From assembly GCF_036323495.1 (NCBI RefSeq), contig NZ_AP028947.1:3162001-3226000 (forward strand): a stretch of DNA of 64,000 nt, read 5' to 3'. The stretch comes from Limnobacter thiooxidans. GTDB lineage: Bacteria; Pseudomonadota; Gammaproteobacteria; Burkholderiales; Burkholderiaceae_B. Numbering within the stretch: position 1 is the first letter of the stretch; the number at the start of each line of letters is the position of its first letter. The notes beneath the pieces were generated by a model. That model was not told the origin of the DNA. It made no database searches and saw only the letters and a list, made by a program, of their open reading frames with translations. Shown here one piece after another: positions 11,654 to 19,894 of this stretch. The position numbers were made by a program, and so were the translations under genes.

Positions 11654-12369
11654 GTGCCACAGGCTTTGAGCTCGCCTTTACTGTTGAGCTCAAAAATGGA
11701 CTGCACGGATTTGATTTGATCTGGCGTTCCCCTCAATTCAAAAAACACGCGAACTGGCCCCAAGCGTTCACGAATCTGAACACCGGCGACCCCACGCTTG
11801 ATCAAATCATCCCTTTGTACATTTGCACGCTCAACATCGCGAAAAAGTCCCAGTGAAATGGTGCCTTGCAAGGGCCCAGGGGTGGTGATGTAAAACATGT
11901 CAGTGATGCCCTTACCTGACAACTGATCGATACCCACACCAGTGTTGACGATTTCTTGAGGCAGAAACACGACGTAGCCAACAGGGACCTGCCTTTCCAA
12001 CCGGTCTGTCTCCCCCCCCCAGTTGGAGAGAGAATCCGCAACACGGGCAGACTCACTTTGAAGCAAGGGCCCCCACTGCAAGCAGGTCTGATTGTTTTTT
12101 GGGTCCTCAAAAACCTGCTTGCTGGCGCTTTCAATGGCCGAATCCAGTTGCGCCAACCCTTCCTTCAGGTTGATTTTGGGTGCAACAGGGGCATTGCTGC
12201 GCGCCACCTCCACAGCTTGCTGCCAGGGTTTCTCAATGGTCACCCATTCTGAGCGAAGCCCGCTGCTTTCCATTTGCTTCAAACCGGCGCCGCTTTCAAG
12301 CAGCCCCCAGCCCAACCAGGCAAAATTGGTGACAACCAGCACCCCCACCAAGACTTTCCAACCATTCAT
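11650..12369 (-). CDS. SPOR-like membrane-anchored protein
   Basis: The 239-residue product has one N-terminal membrane segment (WKVLVGVLVVTNFAWLGWGL) and a periplasmic region with two Cys. Its C-terminal half resembles a divergent SPOR domain (GYVVFLPQEIV, SLGLFRDVERANVQRDDL, GVAGVQIRERL). SPOR domains bind septal peptidoglycan, but this copy is divergent, so the role is uncertain. The ATG at 12369 overlaps the coaX stop as ATGA, which decides the start over an upstream in-frame codon. Similar genes next to coaX and birA are common in Burkholderiales. Confidence 0.8.
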   Translation of the reverse strand: MNGWKVLVGVLVVTNFAWLGWGLLESGAGLKQMESSGLRSEWVTIEKPWQQAVEVARSNAPVAPKINLKEGLAQLDSAIESASKQVFEDPKNNQTCLQWGPLLQSESARVADSLSNWGGETDRLERQVPVGYVVFLPQEIVNTGVGIDQLSGKGITDMFYITTPGPLQGTISLGLFRDVERANVQRDDLIKRGVAGVQIRERLGPVRVFFELRGTPDQIKSVQSIFELNSKGELKACGT

Positions 12370-13196
12370 GATCTGCCCTGCACTGAACATTGGTAGTCGA
12401 ACACTAGGCCCTTGAATACTGCGTGTTCAAGCAAATGAGCCTGTGGAAAGTACATCACCATCTGGTGCGCGAACCCACCGGAAAACCAGACAACCGGGGT
12501 TTGCTCATATTGATGCGCCAACTGATTGACCAAGGATTGGACAAAGGCCGCCTGCATGCGCCCTACACCCTCCCCAATGGCTCGTTGGGTCGTCCCCGGC
12601 CAAAAACCTGAATCGAGGTGTGAAGCGGGTACCCCCAATCTAACCGGTGGCAATTCCGCGGTATTGACGTGAAGGCTGTCAAACATCGTGTGCAGGCCTG
12701 GCACAATAAAACCGCCCAGATGCTGCCAGCCAGCCTGATCGACAACGGCATCAACAGTAGTGGCCGTGCCAAAACTGACTAACAAGTTAACCTGGGCATG
12801 GCTGTTTTGCGAAACCGCCAAACACGCAGCCCAACGGTCTTTACCCAACTGGGACGGATTTTCATAAGCAGACCGCATTGGCACTTTCGTATTGACGCTA
12901 AGCACATGCAACGGCACATGGTGCTGCTCGCACAGGCGTCGCACGGCCCGCTCGAAATCTGGACCCAGCACATTGCACAACAATACTGCAGCCACAGGGT
13001 TGTCAAGGTCACTCAATACAGAGGACAAAAGATCGCCCAACACCGTGCAAGCGTTTTCAAAAGGCTTGAGTTCTGAGGTTGGCTGACTTGAAAAATTCAT
13101 TGCATTGGAGAAATTCTGCTGCAAGTTGTCAAAAAGGCACCACTTCACCAAGGTGTTTCCCGCATCCATGCACAGCAACACCGGGGTTTGGTTCAT
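12366..13196 (-). CDS. coaX: Type III pantothenate kinase
   Basis: CoaX phosphorylates pantothenate, the first step of coenzyme A synthesis. The 276-residue product shows the ASKHA-fold motifs: phosphate loop CMDAGNTLVKWCLFDN near residue 9, a GKDRW segment, the second phosphate motif VSFGTATTVDAV, and GGFIVPGLHTM. Its start overlaps the birA stop by 4 bases, and its stop overlaps the SPOR-like gene. The three genes therefore form a tightly coupled unit. Confidence 0.94.
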   Translation of the reverse strand: MNQTPVLLCMDAGNTLVKWCLFDNLQQNFSNAMNFSSQPTSELKPFENACTVLGDLLSSVLSDLDNPVAAVLLCNVLGPDFERAVRRLCEQHHVPLHVLSVNTKVPMRSAYENPSQLGKDRWAACLAVSQNSHAQVNLLVSFGTATTVDAVVDQAGWQHLGGFIVPGLHTMFDSLHVNTAELPPVRLGVPASHLDSGFWPGTTQRAIGEGVGRMQAAFVQSLVNQLAHQYEQTPVVWFSGGFAHQMVMYFPQAHLLEHAVFKGLVFDYQCSVQGRS

Positions 13197-13945
13197 GCAG
13201 CCACCCGCAGTGACAAATCGCCTGCTATCACCGAACGCAAACCATTGCTGGTGCTAATCAGATAAGCACCGTTTTCGTCGATTCCCATCGCCCGCCCTGA
13301 AAACAGGGCCTTGCCCTCCTCCAGCACAACAACTTCCAGCCCAAGCCAGGCATCTCTCAATGCGAACTGCTTGAACAAGGCTGATATACCTTGGGCCCGG
13401 GCTGCCTCAACCTGGTGCAGGATAGACAACACACACGCCTCTGCAAGCTCGCGCAATGAAGGCAATATGGACGCGTCAACCCATTGAACCAGACAGCTTG
13501 CACCCGCACCCGAAAGCGCCTGCGGCACATCAACTGGATGAACGTTGAGCCCCACTCCGATAACCGTGGTCGCGCCCGAACCGGTATGGAAAGACTCACA
13601 CAACACACCGCCCAGCTTTTGTCCGCCGACAATCAAGTCGTTGGGCCATTTCAATTGCACAGGCACCTCAAACCGTTCGAGCACCTCCGCAACTGCTAAA
13701 CCCACGCACAGGGGCAAAAATGGAAGTTGGTACCCAGCCACGGGCAAACCCAGCGAGAAACACAGGCTTGCCCCTGGCACAGCTTTCCAGCTACGGCCAG
13801 CCCTTCCTCGACCTGCTGTCTGTGCCTGGGTCAGCACAACGGCGCAGCCCGACACCCGGCCTTGCTGGTAGGCGCGACTCAGGTAATCATTTGTGGAGTC
13901 GACTGAATCAAGTTCAATCCAGTGCACATCGGCTTGGGTTAACAT
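13193..13945 (-). CDS. birA: Biotin--[acetyl-CoA-carboxylase] ligase
   Basis: BirA makes biotinyl-AMP and attaches biotin to carboxyl carrier proteins. The 250-residue product starts at the catalytic domain (ELDSVDSTNDYLSRA, then the biotin/ATP loop GRGRAGRSWK and KWPNDL). It lacks the N-terminal winged helix of E. coli BirA, so it cannot act as the bio operon repressor. The ATG at 13945 is preferred to a TTG one codon upstream. It heads the birA-coaX-SPOR unit and is divergent from the VanZ-like gene. Confidence 0.93.
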   Translation of the reverse strand: MLTQADVHWIELDSVDSTNDYLSRAYQQGRVSGCAVVLTQAQTAGRGRAGRSWKAVPGASLCFSLGLPVAGYQLPFLPLCVGLAVAEVLERFEVPVQLKWPNDLIVGGQKLGGVLCESFHTGSGATTVIGVGLNVHPVDVPQALSGAGASCLVQWVDASILPSLRELAEACVLSILHQVEAARAQGISALFKQFALRDAWLGLEVVVLEEGKALFSGRAMGIDENGAYLISTSNGLRSVIAGDLSLRVAA

Positions 13946-14032
13946 CAATCGGGGTAGTTGGTCTCAAGTTGCAAAATTTTGCTCATCTTAACCCCCGGAA
14001 GGGACACAAAACCAAGGAATTGTTCAAACTCA

Positions 14033-15178
14033 ATGTCTCCAATCCACGCCAGCCTGCTCAAAAGGACGCCTTACACCGGAATTCTGATGTTTGCGAGCCT
14101 GTACGCCTGCGTGGTGATTCACCTCAGCCTTTTCCCTTACACAGATTGGCGCCACATCGGTATCGGTCCGCTTGAGTTTCTGTTCGGCCCCTGGATACCC
14201 GTACATCAGAAAGTGCTTTGGGCAGACGTATTCCTGAATATCGCAGGGTATGTGCCCCTGGGGGTTTTAATGCTGCTGGGGCTGAATCGGCAACCCAGAA
14301 CATTCGACAAGATATTGGTTGTGGTGCTTTGTGTTCTGGTGTCGCTGGCGCTGGAGTCTTTGCAAACATTTCTGCCAACCCGTGTACCCTCGAAAATGGA
14401 CGTGGTGACCAACGGGATCGGCGGCGCCATTGGCGTATTGGTTGGCATCTACGTCACTGCACACCACCGCATAGCGCCTCTGCTAAACCAGCGACTGGAG
14501 CATTGGCTGATACAACGCGCGTGGATCGGCATGGGCCTGCTCTGCCTGTGGTTTCTCAGTATTTTGCCTCCACAAAACCCCGCATTCAGCACCGGGCTGT
14601 GGCTGGGCAACCTGTTTGAAATTCCCGGGCCGCTGCAACACGGCACACCATTTGGACTTCCCCTTGATTTGCTGCTTCGAATTGAAACCGTTGCGCCAAC
14701 TTTCATCAACTACTGCTTTTTGATGTGCGCCTGGATGATCGGGCTTGCACAAACACAGGCGGGCTCACCCAGAACTCGCTTGCTGATCGTGCTGATTGTC
14801 TTGACGCTGGCAATACGCTTGCTGGATTACCTGGTTATCGCCCCCTCATCAGCCTGGGTTTACCTGACCCAACGGTGGCTTGAAGCTCACGGCCTGAGCC
14901 TGGCCATTGCGTTTGTGGCGGCACTCAGCATTTCGATGATGCCTGTATCGCCCCATCACCTGGCAAGAATTGGACTGATCCATTTGTTGGCAGGCTGGTT
15001 GATCACCCTGCTGCTACCCGGAGTATACGACCCGGAAATGACGACCTCGGGCGGCGGAGCACTGACCATCTTGCGCAGCTTGCAGGAAGCCGGTCGATGG
15101 GTCAGTGAGCTGTGGCCAATTCTGGCGCTGACTGTTTTGACCTTTTTAAGCCTGCCAGAACGGCGTTTTCGGCGATAA
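14033..15178 (+). CDS. VanZ-family multi-pass membrane protein
   Basis: The 381-residue protein has about ten hydrophobic segments. The N-terminal half contains the VanZ-like signature: PLEFLFGPW, DVFLNIAGYVPLGVLMLL, LESLQTFLPTRVPSKMDVVTN. VanZ gives low teicoplanin resistance in enterococci, but the function of the wider family is unknown. The C-terminal half is extra membrane sequence I cannot assign. I chose ATG at 14033 with AAGGA at 14012-14016. A TTG at 13958 would add a non-hydrophobic 25-residue leader. Ferredoxin and hydrolase genes follow on the same strand. Confidence 0.8.
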   Translation: MSPIHASLLKRTPYTGILMFASLYACVVIHLSLFPYTDWRHIGIGPLEFLFGPWIPVHQKVLWADVFLNIAGYVPLGVLMLLGLNRQPRTFDKILVVVLCVLVSLALESLQTFLPTRVPSKMDVVTNGIGGAIGVLVGIYVTAHHRIAPLLNQRLEHWLIQRAWIGMGLLCLWFLSILPPQNPAFSTGLWLGNLFEIPGPLQHGTPFGLPLDLLLRIETVAPTFINYCFLMCAWMIGLAQTQAGSPRTRLLIVLIVLTLAIRLLDYLVIAPSSAWVYLTQRWLEAHGLSLAIAFVAALSISMMPVSPHHLARIGLIHLLAGWLITLLLPGVYDPEMTTSGGGALTILRSLQEAGRWVSELWPILALTVLTFLSLPERRFRR

Positions 15179-15218
15179 TAAGGACTCAACCCCAGTACCC
15201 GAGCGGACCCACCAAGTC

Positions 15219-15530
15219 ATGAGCTACTTCGAGAAACACGTTTTCTTCTGCACCAACCAACGCGCAAACAATGAAAGCTGTTGCGCAGACTGCCACGCCA
15301 CACCTGCCCATGCGCATGCCAAAGACCGCATCAAAAAACTGGGATTGAACGGGCAAGGCAAGATACGCATGAACAAGGCAGGCTGCCTGGACCGCTGCGA
15401 CGAAGGCCCGGTGATGGTGGTGTACCCCGAAGGAGTTTGGTATACCTACGTGGACATCACTGATGTGGATGAAATCATTGATTCCCACCTGGTGGGCGGT
15501 CAAATTGTCGAGCGCCTGCGACTGCCATGA
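15219..15530 (+). CDS. Thioredoxin-like [2Fe-2S] ferredoxin
   Basis: The 103-residue product has the Cys pattern of the thioredoxin-like [2Fe-2S] ferredoxins: one Cys at position 11, a CCADC cluster near 21-25, and CLDRCDEGPVMVVYPEG further on. These proteins carry electrons or cluster signals in the cytosol, and their partners are usually unknown. The start is ATG at 15219. The stop overlaps the start of the next gene (ATGA at 15527-15530), so it is translated together with the alpha/beta hydrolase. Confidence 0.88.
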   Translation: MSYFEKHVFFCTNQRANNESCCADCHATPAHAHAKDRIKKLGLNGQGKIRMNKAGCLDRCDEGPVMVVYPEGVWYTYVDITDVDEIIDSHLVGGQIVERLRLP

Positions 15531-16165
15531 ATCCGCGAACCCGACATGAGTTGTGGGAAGGTCAGGCTGGCCCCATTGAAGTGTCAATTGACGAACCAAC
15601 TGGTTCTCCCGTTGGACTGGCCGTGGTTGCACACCCTCACCCACTGTTCGGCGGCACCAAAGACAACAAGGTGGTACAGACACTGGCACGGGCTTTCCTG
15701 CAACTGGGCTATATCACGGTTCGATTCAACTTTCGTGGTGTTGGGCAAAGCGCGGGCGCACATGACAACGGCAACGCAGAATGTGAAGACCTGGTTCAAT
15801 TGACCCAAGAGGCCCGGACCAAACTGTTGTCAGCAGATTTGCAGAATCAGCCCGTCGCATTGGCTGGATTTTCTTTTGGTGCTTTTGTCACAAGCCATGC
15901 TGCTGAACGTCTGCGTAAAACAGAGGTCTCAGTTGGCAAAATGGTGCTGGTTGGCACCGCAACGAGCCGGTTTTCCGTGGCACCTGTCCCGGAGAACACA
16001 CTGGTGATTCACGGTGAAGTGGATGACACGGTGCCTTTGACAGACGTGCTTCGGTGGGCTAACGGCACCAACGTGCCGGTGATTGTCATGCCGGGCGTGG
16101 AACATTTTTTTCACGGAAAACTGCCTCAACTCAAAGAGCTGGTTGTGCGTTACTACCCAAGCTGA
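15527..16165 (+). CDS. Alpha/beta hydrolase
   Basis: This 212-residue alpha/beta hydrolase has the AHPHPLFGGTKDNKVV segment near residue 35, the nucleophile elbow GFSFGAFV, an acidic residue in HGEVDDTVPL and the catalytic His in GVEHFFHGKL. It resembles the small YtaP/KANL-type hydrolases annotated near ferredoxins in betaproteobacteria. The substrate is unknown and no signal peptide is seen. It overlaps the ferredoxin gene by 4 bases. The DD-carboxypeptidase gene starts 46 bases downstream. Confidence 0.85.
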   Translation: MNPRTRHELWEGQAGPIEVSIDEPTGSPVGLAVVAHPHPLFGGTKDNKVVQTLARAFLQLGYITVRFNFRGVGQSAGAHDNGNAECEDLVQLTQEARTKLLSADLQNQPVALAGFSFGAFVTSHAAERLRKTEVSVGKMVLVGTATSRFSVAPVPENTLVIHGEVDDTVPLTDVLRWANGTNVPVIVMPGVEHFFHGKLPQLKELVVRYYPS

Positions 16166-16211
16166 ACGCCCAGCCGAATTCTTCCAATTTTTTAATACAG
16201 GAGCGTATTAC

Positions 16212-17402
16212 TTGTTTAATTCAAGACTTTCCCGATTCAAACGCCATTTGGGTCAGCTGTCGTTGATTCTCGGCTTGAGCATCACCTCACATCAAGCGAT
16301 TGCCCAATCCAGCGTCATGCCGCCCGCTCCTGAAATCGGCGCCAAAGGCTACATGCTTCTTGACCTGACCACGGGACAGACCTTGGCAGAATTCAACAGC
16401 CGTGAACGGCTTGACCCGGCCTCATTGACCAAGCTGATGACAGCTTATATGGCGTTCGCGGCACTGGAAAGCAAACAGATCCGCATGGATCAGCAAGTAC
16501 CTATTTCTCCTTATGCCTGGAAGGCTGAAGGATCACGAATGTTTGTTGAACCCAACAAACCTGTGACAGTAGAAGAATTGCTGTATGGCGTGATTGTTCA
16601 ATCCGGCAACGATGCCAGCCGTGCAATTGCAGAATTGCTGGCCGGCGACGAAAACAACTTTGCGACCTTGATGAACCAGCAAGCAAAACGCCTTGGCCTG
16701 ACTGACACCAACTTCAAGAATTCAACTGGTCTTCCAGATCCACAGCACTACACGACAGCGCGTGACCTGGGCATTTTGGCAAAACGCATCATTCTCGACT
16801 TCCCCGAGTATTACAAAAAGATGTATTCGACCAAGGAATACACCTACAACGGCATTCGCCAGCCCAACCGCAACCGCTTGCTGTGGATCGACCCATCGGT
16901 AGACGGCATGAAAACAGGGCACACCGAATCTGCTGGCTACTGCCTGGTCAGTTCAGCCAACCGGAAGCTGCCAAACGGCGTTGACCGACGATTGCTGTCA
17001 GTGGTGTTGGGCACAAGCTCGGATCAGGCACGTACCCAGGAAAGCCTGAAGCTCATGAATTATGGCTTCCAGATGTTTGAAACAGTGAAGCTTTATTCAG
17101 CCAACCAAGCGATCAGTGCCAGCGACGTGTACAAAGGCCAGTCCAAAGAAGTGAAGCTGGGCGTGACCAGGGACCTGCTGATTAACGTGCCACGCGGCAT
17201 GGCCAAGCAACTGAAAGCCACGGTGGAGAAGAAGAACACCCTGATTGCCCCGATCCCTGCTGGTACCGAACTTGGCCATCTGAAACTGACCCTGAACGGC
17301 GAAACAATTGGCAAGGTACCCTTGTTGGCGCTGGCTACAGTGGAAGAAGCGGGCATTTTCGGTCGACTGGTTGACTCCGCAAAACTGTGGTTTGAAGAGT
17401 AA
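16212..17402 (+). CDS. D-alanyl-D-alanine carboxypeptidase, PBP5/6 family
   Basis: This penicillin-binding protein trims the terminal D-Ala from peptidoglycan stems in the periplasm. With the TTG start at 16212 it has 396 residues: a signal peptide ending near HQAIAQ, S71-L-T-K74, S131-G-N133 and K234-T-G236, all in family positions. A C-terminal beta domain and an amphipathic tail (IFGRLVDSAKLWF) for membrane anchoring follow. The TTG is supported by AGGAG at 16199-16203, eight bases upstream. No ATG gives a sensible signal peptide. ybeD follows after 5 bases. Confidence 0.92.
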   Translation: MFNSRLSRFKRHLGQLSLILGLSITSHQAIAQSSVMPPAPEIGAKGYMLLDLTTGQTLAEFNSRERLDPASLTKLMTAYMAFAALESKQIRMDQQVPISPYAWKAEGSRMFVEPNKPVTVEELLYGVIVQSGNDASRAIAELLAGDENNFATLMNQQAKRLGLTDTNFKNSTGLPDPQHYTTARDLGILAKRIILDFPEYYKKMYSTKEYTYNGIRQPNRNRLLWIDPSVDGMKTGHTESAGYCLVSSANRKLPNGVDRRLLSVVLGTSSDQARTQESLKLMNYGFQMFETVKLYSANQAISASDVYKGQSKEVKLGVTRDLLINVPRGMAKQLKATVEKKNTLIAPIPAGTELGHLKLTLNGETIGKVPLLALATVEEAGIFGRLVDSAKLWFEE

Positions 17403-17407
17403 AAAAG

Positions 17408-17692
17408 ATGAATCAGCCAATGTCTGGAGAACCGAAGAAAAGCCTGATCGAATTTCCCTGTCACTTTCCAATCAAGGTCATGGGGAAAAACGTACCTGAG
17501 TTCTCACAGGTGATTTGTGATTTGCTGCTGGCGATGAATCCGGGCTTTGATGTTGCCGGGGTGAATATGCGGCCAAGCAGCAAAGGCAATTACCTGAGCC
17601 TGACCTGCAATGTTTATGTCAATAACCAGGATGAATTGGACGACATCTACCGGGCCTTGTCGGGTCATAAACTGGTGTCTGTTGTGTTGTGA
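17408..17692 (+). CDS. ybeD: YbeD family protein (DUF493)
   Basis: The 94-residue product matches the YbeD/DUF493 family: IEFPCHFPIKVMGKNVPEF near the N-terminus and the ACT-like end DELDDIYRALSGHKLVSVVL. YbeD lies between dacA and lipB in E. coli. Here it also follows the DD-carboxypeptidase gene, but no lip genes come after. Its biochemical role is not established. A strong terminator ends the unit 24 bases after the stop. Confidence 0.9.
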   Translation: MNQPMSGEPKKSLIEFPCHFPIKVMGKNVPEFSQVICDLLLAMNPGFDVAGVNMRPSSKGNYLSLTCNVYVNNQDELDDIYRALSGHKLVSVVL

Positions 17693-17716
17693 CCTCACTG
17701 ACATGAAAGCAAAAAA

Positions 17717-17753
17717 GGCTGCGTTCCGTTTCTGGCGGACGCAGCCTTTTTTT
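17717..17753. terminator. Bidirectional Rho-independent terminator
   Basis: GGCTGCGT (17717-17724) pairs with ACGCAGCC (17739-17746), and an inner CCG/CGG pairing extends the stem. Seven T follow (17747-17753), and six A precede it (17711-17716). It can therefore end both the plus-strand ybeD transcript and the minus-strand pyrE transcript. Confidence 0.92.
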
Positions 17754-17779
17754 GCAGGCAGACCTTTAATCAGGAGACG

Positions 17780-18478
17780 CTACACACCATAGCGACTTCT
17801 GTATTCTTTCACTTTTTCATACCAGCCAGCCAGACGTACATTGGCCGCCTGACGGGTCAGAAGGTAACGCAACAGGTCTTGCAGGTTGGCAATTGCAATC
17901 ACCGGGATTCCATACAGCTGCTCAACTTCCTGAACGGCTGAATGCTGGGTGTCCTGCCCATCGCGCATACCTTTTTCCATTCGGTCCAAAGCGATCAAAA
18001 CGGCGGCGGGTTCAGCGCCATTGGCACGGATGATTTCCACGGATTCTCGCACGGAAGTACCTGCGGAGATAACGTCATCCACGATAACGACCCGCCCTTC
18101 CAAAGGAGCCCCGACCAATGAACCGCCTTCACCGTGGTCTTTGGCTTCTTTGCGATTGAAGGCATACGGTACATCTTTACCCCGACGAGCCATTTCCATC
18201 GTGGCACCAGCCACCAAAGGAATGCCCTTGTAAGCAGGCCCAAACAGCATGTCGAACTCAATTCCACGCTGCGTGGTTTGTTCCATCAAGGTTTGTGCGT
18301 AAAATTCACTGAGTTTTTGTAAAGACGAACCCGTGTTGAACAAACCCGCATTGAAAAAATACGGTGACATTCTTCGCGCCTTGGTTTTGAATTCACCGAA
18401 GCGCAAGACCTGCTTCTCGACAGCAAACTGCAAAAACTGATCGGAAAGTACCTGCAAATTTTGATTTGAATCGACCAC
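17780..18478 (-). CDS. pyrE: Orotate phosphoribosyltransferase
   Basis: PyrE joins orotate to PRPP to form OMP in pyrimidine synthesis. The product has the substrate loop RKEAKDHGEGGSLVGAPLEG and the PRPP site VVIVDDVISAGTSVRES. I chose GTG at 18478 (232 residues) because AGGGA lies 6 bases upstream. A TTG two codons earlier touches that site and is less likely. It ends at the two-way terminator shared with ybeD and is divergent from xth with a short gap. Confidence 0.94.
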   Translation of the reverse strand: MVDSNQNLQVLSDQFLQFAVEKQVLRFGEFKTKARRMSPYFFNAGLFNTGSSLQKLSEFYAQTLMEQTTQRGIEFDMLFGPAYKGIPLVAGATMEMARRGKDVPYAFNRKEAKDHGEGGSLVGAPLEGRVVIVDDVISAGTSVRESVEIIRANGAEPAAVLIALDRMEKGMRDGQDTQHSAVQEVEQLYGIPVIAIANLQDLLRYLLTRQAANVRLAGWYEKVKEYRSRYGV

Positions 18479-18506
18479 AATCAATCCCTAAAACAGACTT
18501 CAAACA

Positions 18507-19289
18507 ATGACCCGCATTATCTCAGCAAATCTGAATGGAATTCGTTCTGCACACACAAAAGGATTTTTCGACTGGATGAATGAAAGCCAGGCCGATGTGG
18601 TGTGCGTACAGGAAATCAAAGCCCACCTGGCCGACTTGGGGCCCGAGCACTTGCAACCCGGGGAATACACGGGTTATTTCCAGGCAGCAGAGAAAAAGGG
18701 CTACAGCGGCGTGGGGATTTACAGCAAAACAAAGCTACTTAACGTCACTTACGGCCTGAATAACCACGAGTTCGACGCAGAAGGACGCATGATCACTGCC
18801 GAATTCGAAAACATGATTGTGTCATCGATCTATTTCCCTTCCGGCAGCAGCTCTGAAGATCGTCAACTGGCCAAATTCCGGTTTTTAGAACATTTTGCAA
18901 CGGTTTTTGAGGAAGTTGAAGCAAAAACAAAACCTGTGGTGCTTTGTGGGGACTGGAATATTGCCCACCAGGAAATCGACCTGAAAAACTGGAAAGGCAA
19001 CCTGAAAAACAGCGGTTTTTTGCCTGAGGAGCGCGCCTGGATTGGCGACGTGATGAACAAACGCGGCTGGGTGGATGCATATCGCGTGCTGTATCCCGAA
19101 GAAACGGATGGTTGTTACACTTGGTGGAGCAACCGCGGGCAGGCTTATGCAAAAAACGTGGGGTGGCGCATTGACTACCAGATGGTCAGCCCGACATTGC
19201 GGGAGCATATTCGCGAGGTCAGCGTGTACAAAGCCAAGAAGTTTTCGGACCATGCGCCGTTGATTGCGGACTACGATTACCCATTGTGA
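18507..19289 (+). CDS. xth: Exodeoxyribonuclease III / AP endonuclease
   Basis: This exonuclease III family enzyme cuts at abasic sites in base-excision repair. The 260-residue product has the metal and catalytic motifs in order: ISANLNGIRSA, VCVQEIKAH (Glu metal ligand), GDWNIAH, and the C-terminal SDHAPLIADY with the catalytic Asp-His. It is full length. A 605-base gap with paired repeats follows before convergent gatB. Confidence 0.94.
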   Translation: MTRIISANLNGIRSAHTKGFFDWMNESQADVVCVQEIKAHLADLGPEHLQPGEYTGYFQAAEKKGYSGVGIYSKTKLLNVTYGLNNHEFDAEGRMITAEFENMIVSSIYFPSGSSSEDRQLAKFRFLEHFATVFEEVEAKTKPVVLCGDWNIAHQEIDLKNWKGNLKNSGFLPEERAWIGDVMNKRGWVDAYRVLYPEETDGCYTWWSNRGQAYAKNVGWRIDYQMVSPTLREHIREVSVYKAKKFSDHAPLIADYDYPL

Positions 19290-19396
19290 TTCGCGAACTG
19301 GTTTTTACCCATTCGCGCGAATTTGGAGCAACCGCCGCCGGGTATGAAAAGCCCATCAGCGCGAATTCCAGTCGCCTCGCCTGAAAACCTGGTTTT

Positions 19397-19520
19397 CCCT
19401 TTTTGAAATTCACATTGACTCAACACACTCGACAAAACAGATGGTCGAGTGTGTTGTCGGCTTGCAGCCGAACGTTGCATGTGAATTCAAACGGGCAGGT
19501 TTTCTTGAATGGCGAAGCGA
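19397..19520 (+). repeat. Hairpin repeat, copy A of an inverted pair
   Basis: This copy begins CCCTTTTTGAA (19397-19407). Its core is a perfect 13-bp stem, CAACACACTCGAC (19421-19433) with GTCGAGTGTGTTG (19444-19456), around the 10-base loop AAAACAGATG. A related element lies in reverse orientation at 19700-19824. The region is 605 bases long between convergent xth and gatB, and I see no convincing gene in it. Confidence 0.65.
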
Positions 19521-19699
19521 CTGGAACATCGCTGCCGATTGAGCCCAAACCCGACGGTGATTCATCGCGCGCCTAAAAGCAATCACACCGAGGTTGCAAC
19601 ACCGGCAGTGCCTAAATTCACGACAGGTGGCTGACGAGCGGCCTGATGATTGCGTACCTAGGCTGGGTTCAAAGCCTTCCCGGCAATGCGCTTGCTTGT

Positions 19700-19824
19700 T
19701 CCGCACATTCAGGAAAACCGCCCCTTTTGAACAAGGATTCAATGTTCGCGCGCGGCGCGACACATCAACCCGACCGTGTGTTTTGTCGGGTTGATGTGAA
19801 TACAAAGCCTTCGTTCAAAAAGGG
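19700..19824 (-). repeat. Hairpin repeat, copy B of an inverted pair
   Basis: On the minus strand this copy also starts CCCTTTTTGAA (19824-19814). It carries a perfect 14-bp stem, CACATCAACCCGAC (19761-19774) with GTCGGGTTGATGTG (19785-19798). Its minus-strand loop AAAACACACG differs from copy A in two bases. The CGAC/GTCG inner stem is shared, while the outer stems differ but still pair. Flanks such as GGTTTTC(C/T)TGAAT also match. Confidence 0.65.
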
Positions 19825-19894
19825 ATCAGCGGTTTTTCGTGCGGAATCGGGCAAGGCACGCCGGGAAGGCAATAAATCACCCCAGCCAGTGAAT

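Noticed and set aside
12366..12390. Longer start for the SPOR-like gene at 12390
   Set aside because: The ATG at 12369 forms the ATGA overlap with coaX and starts just before the membrane segment, as expected.
19410..19805. 131-residue minus-strand frame in the xth-gatB gap
   Set aside because: It runs through both hairpin repeats, has no ribosome site and its Arg/Cys/His-rich composition looks like a chance frame in structured DNA.
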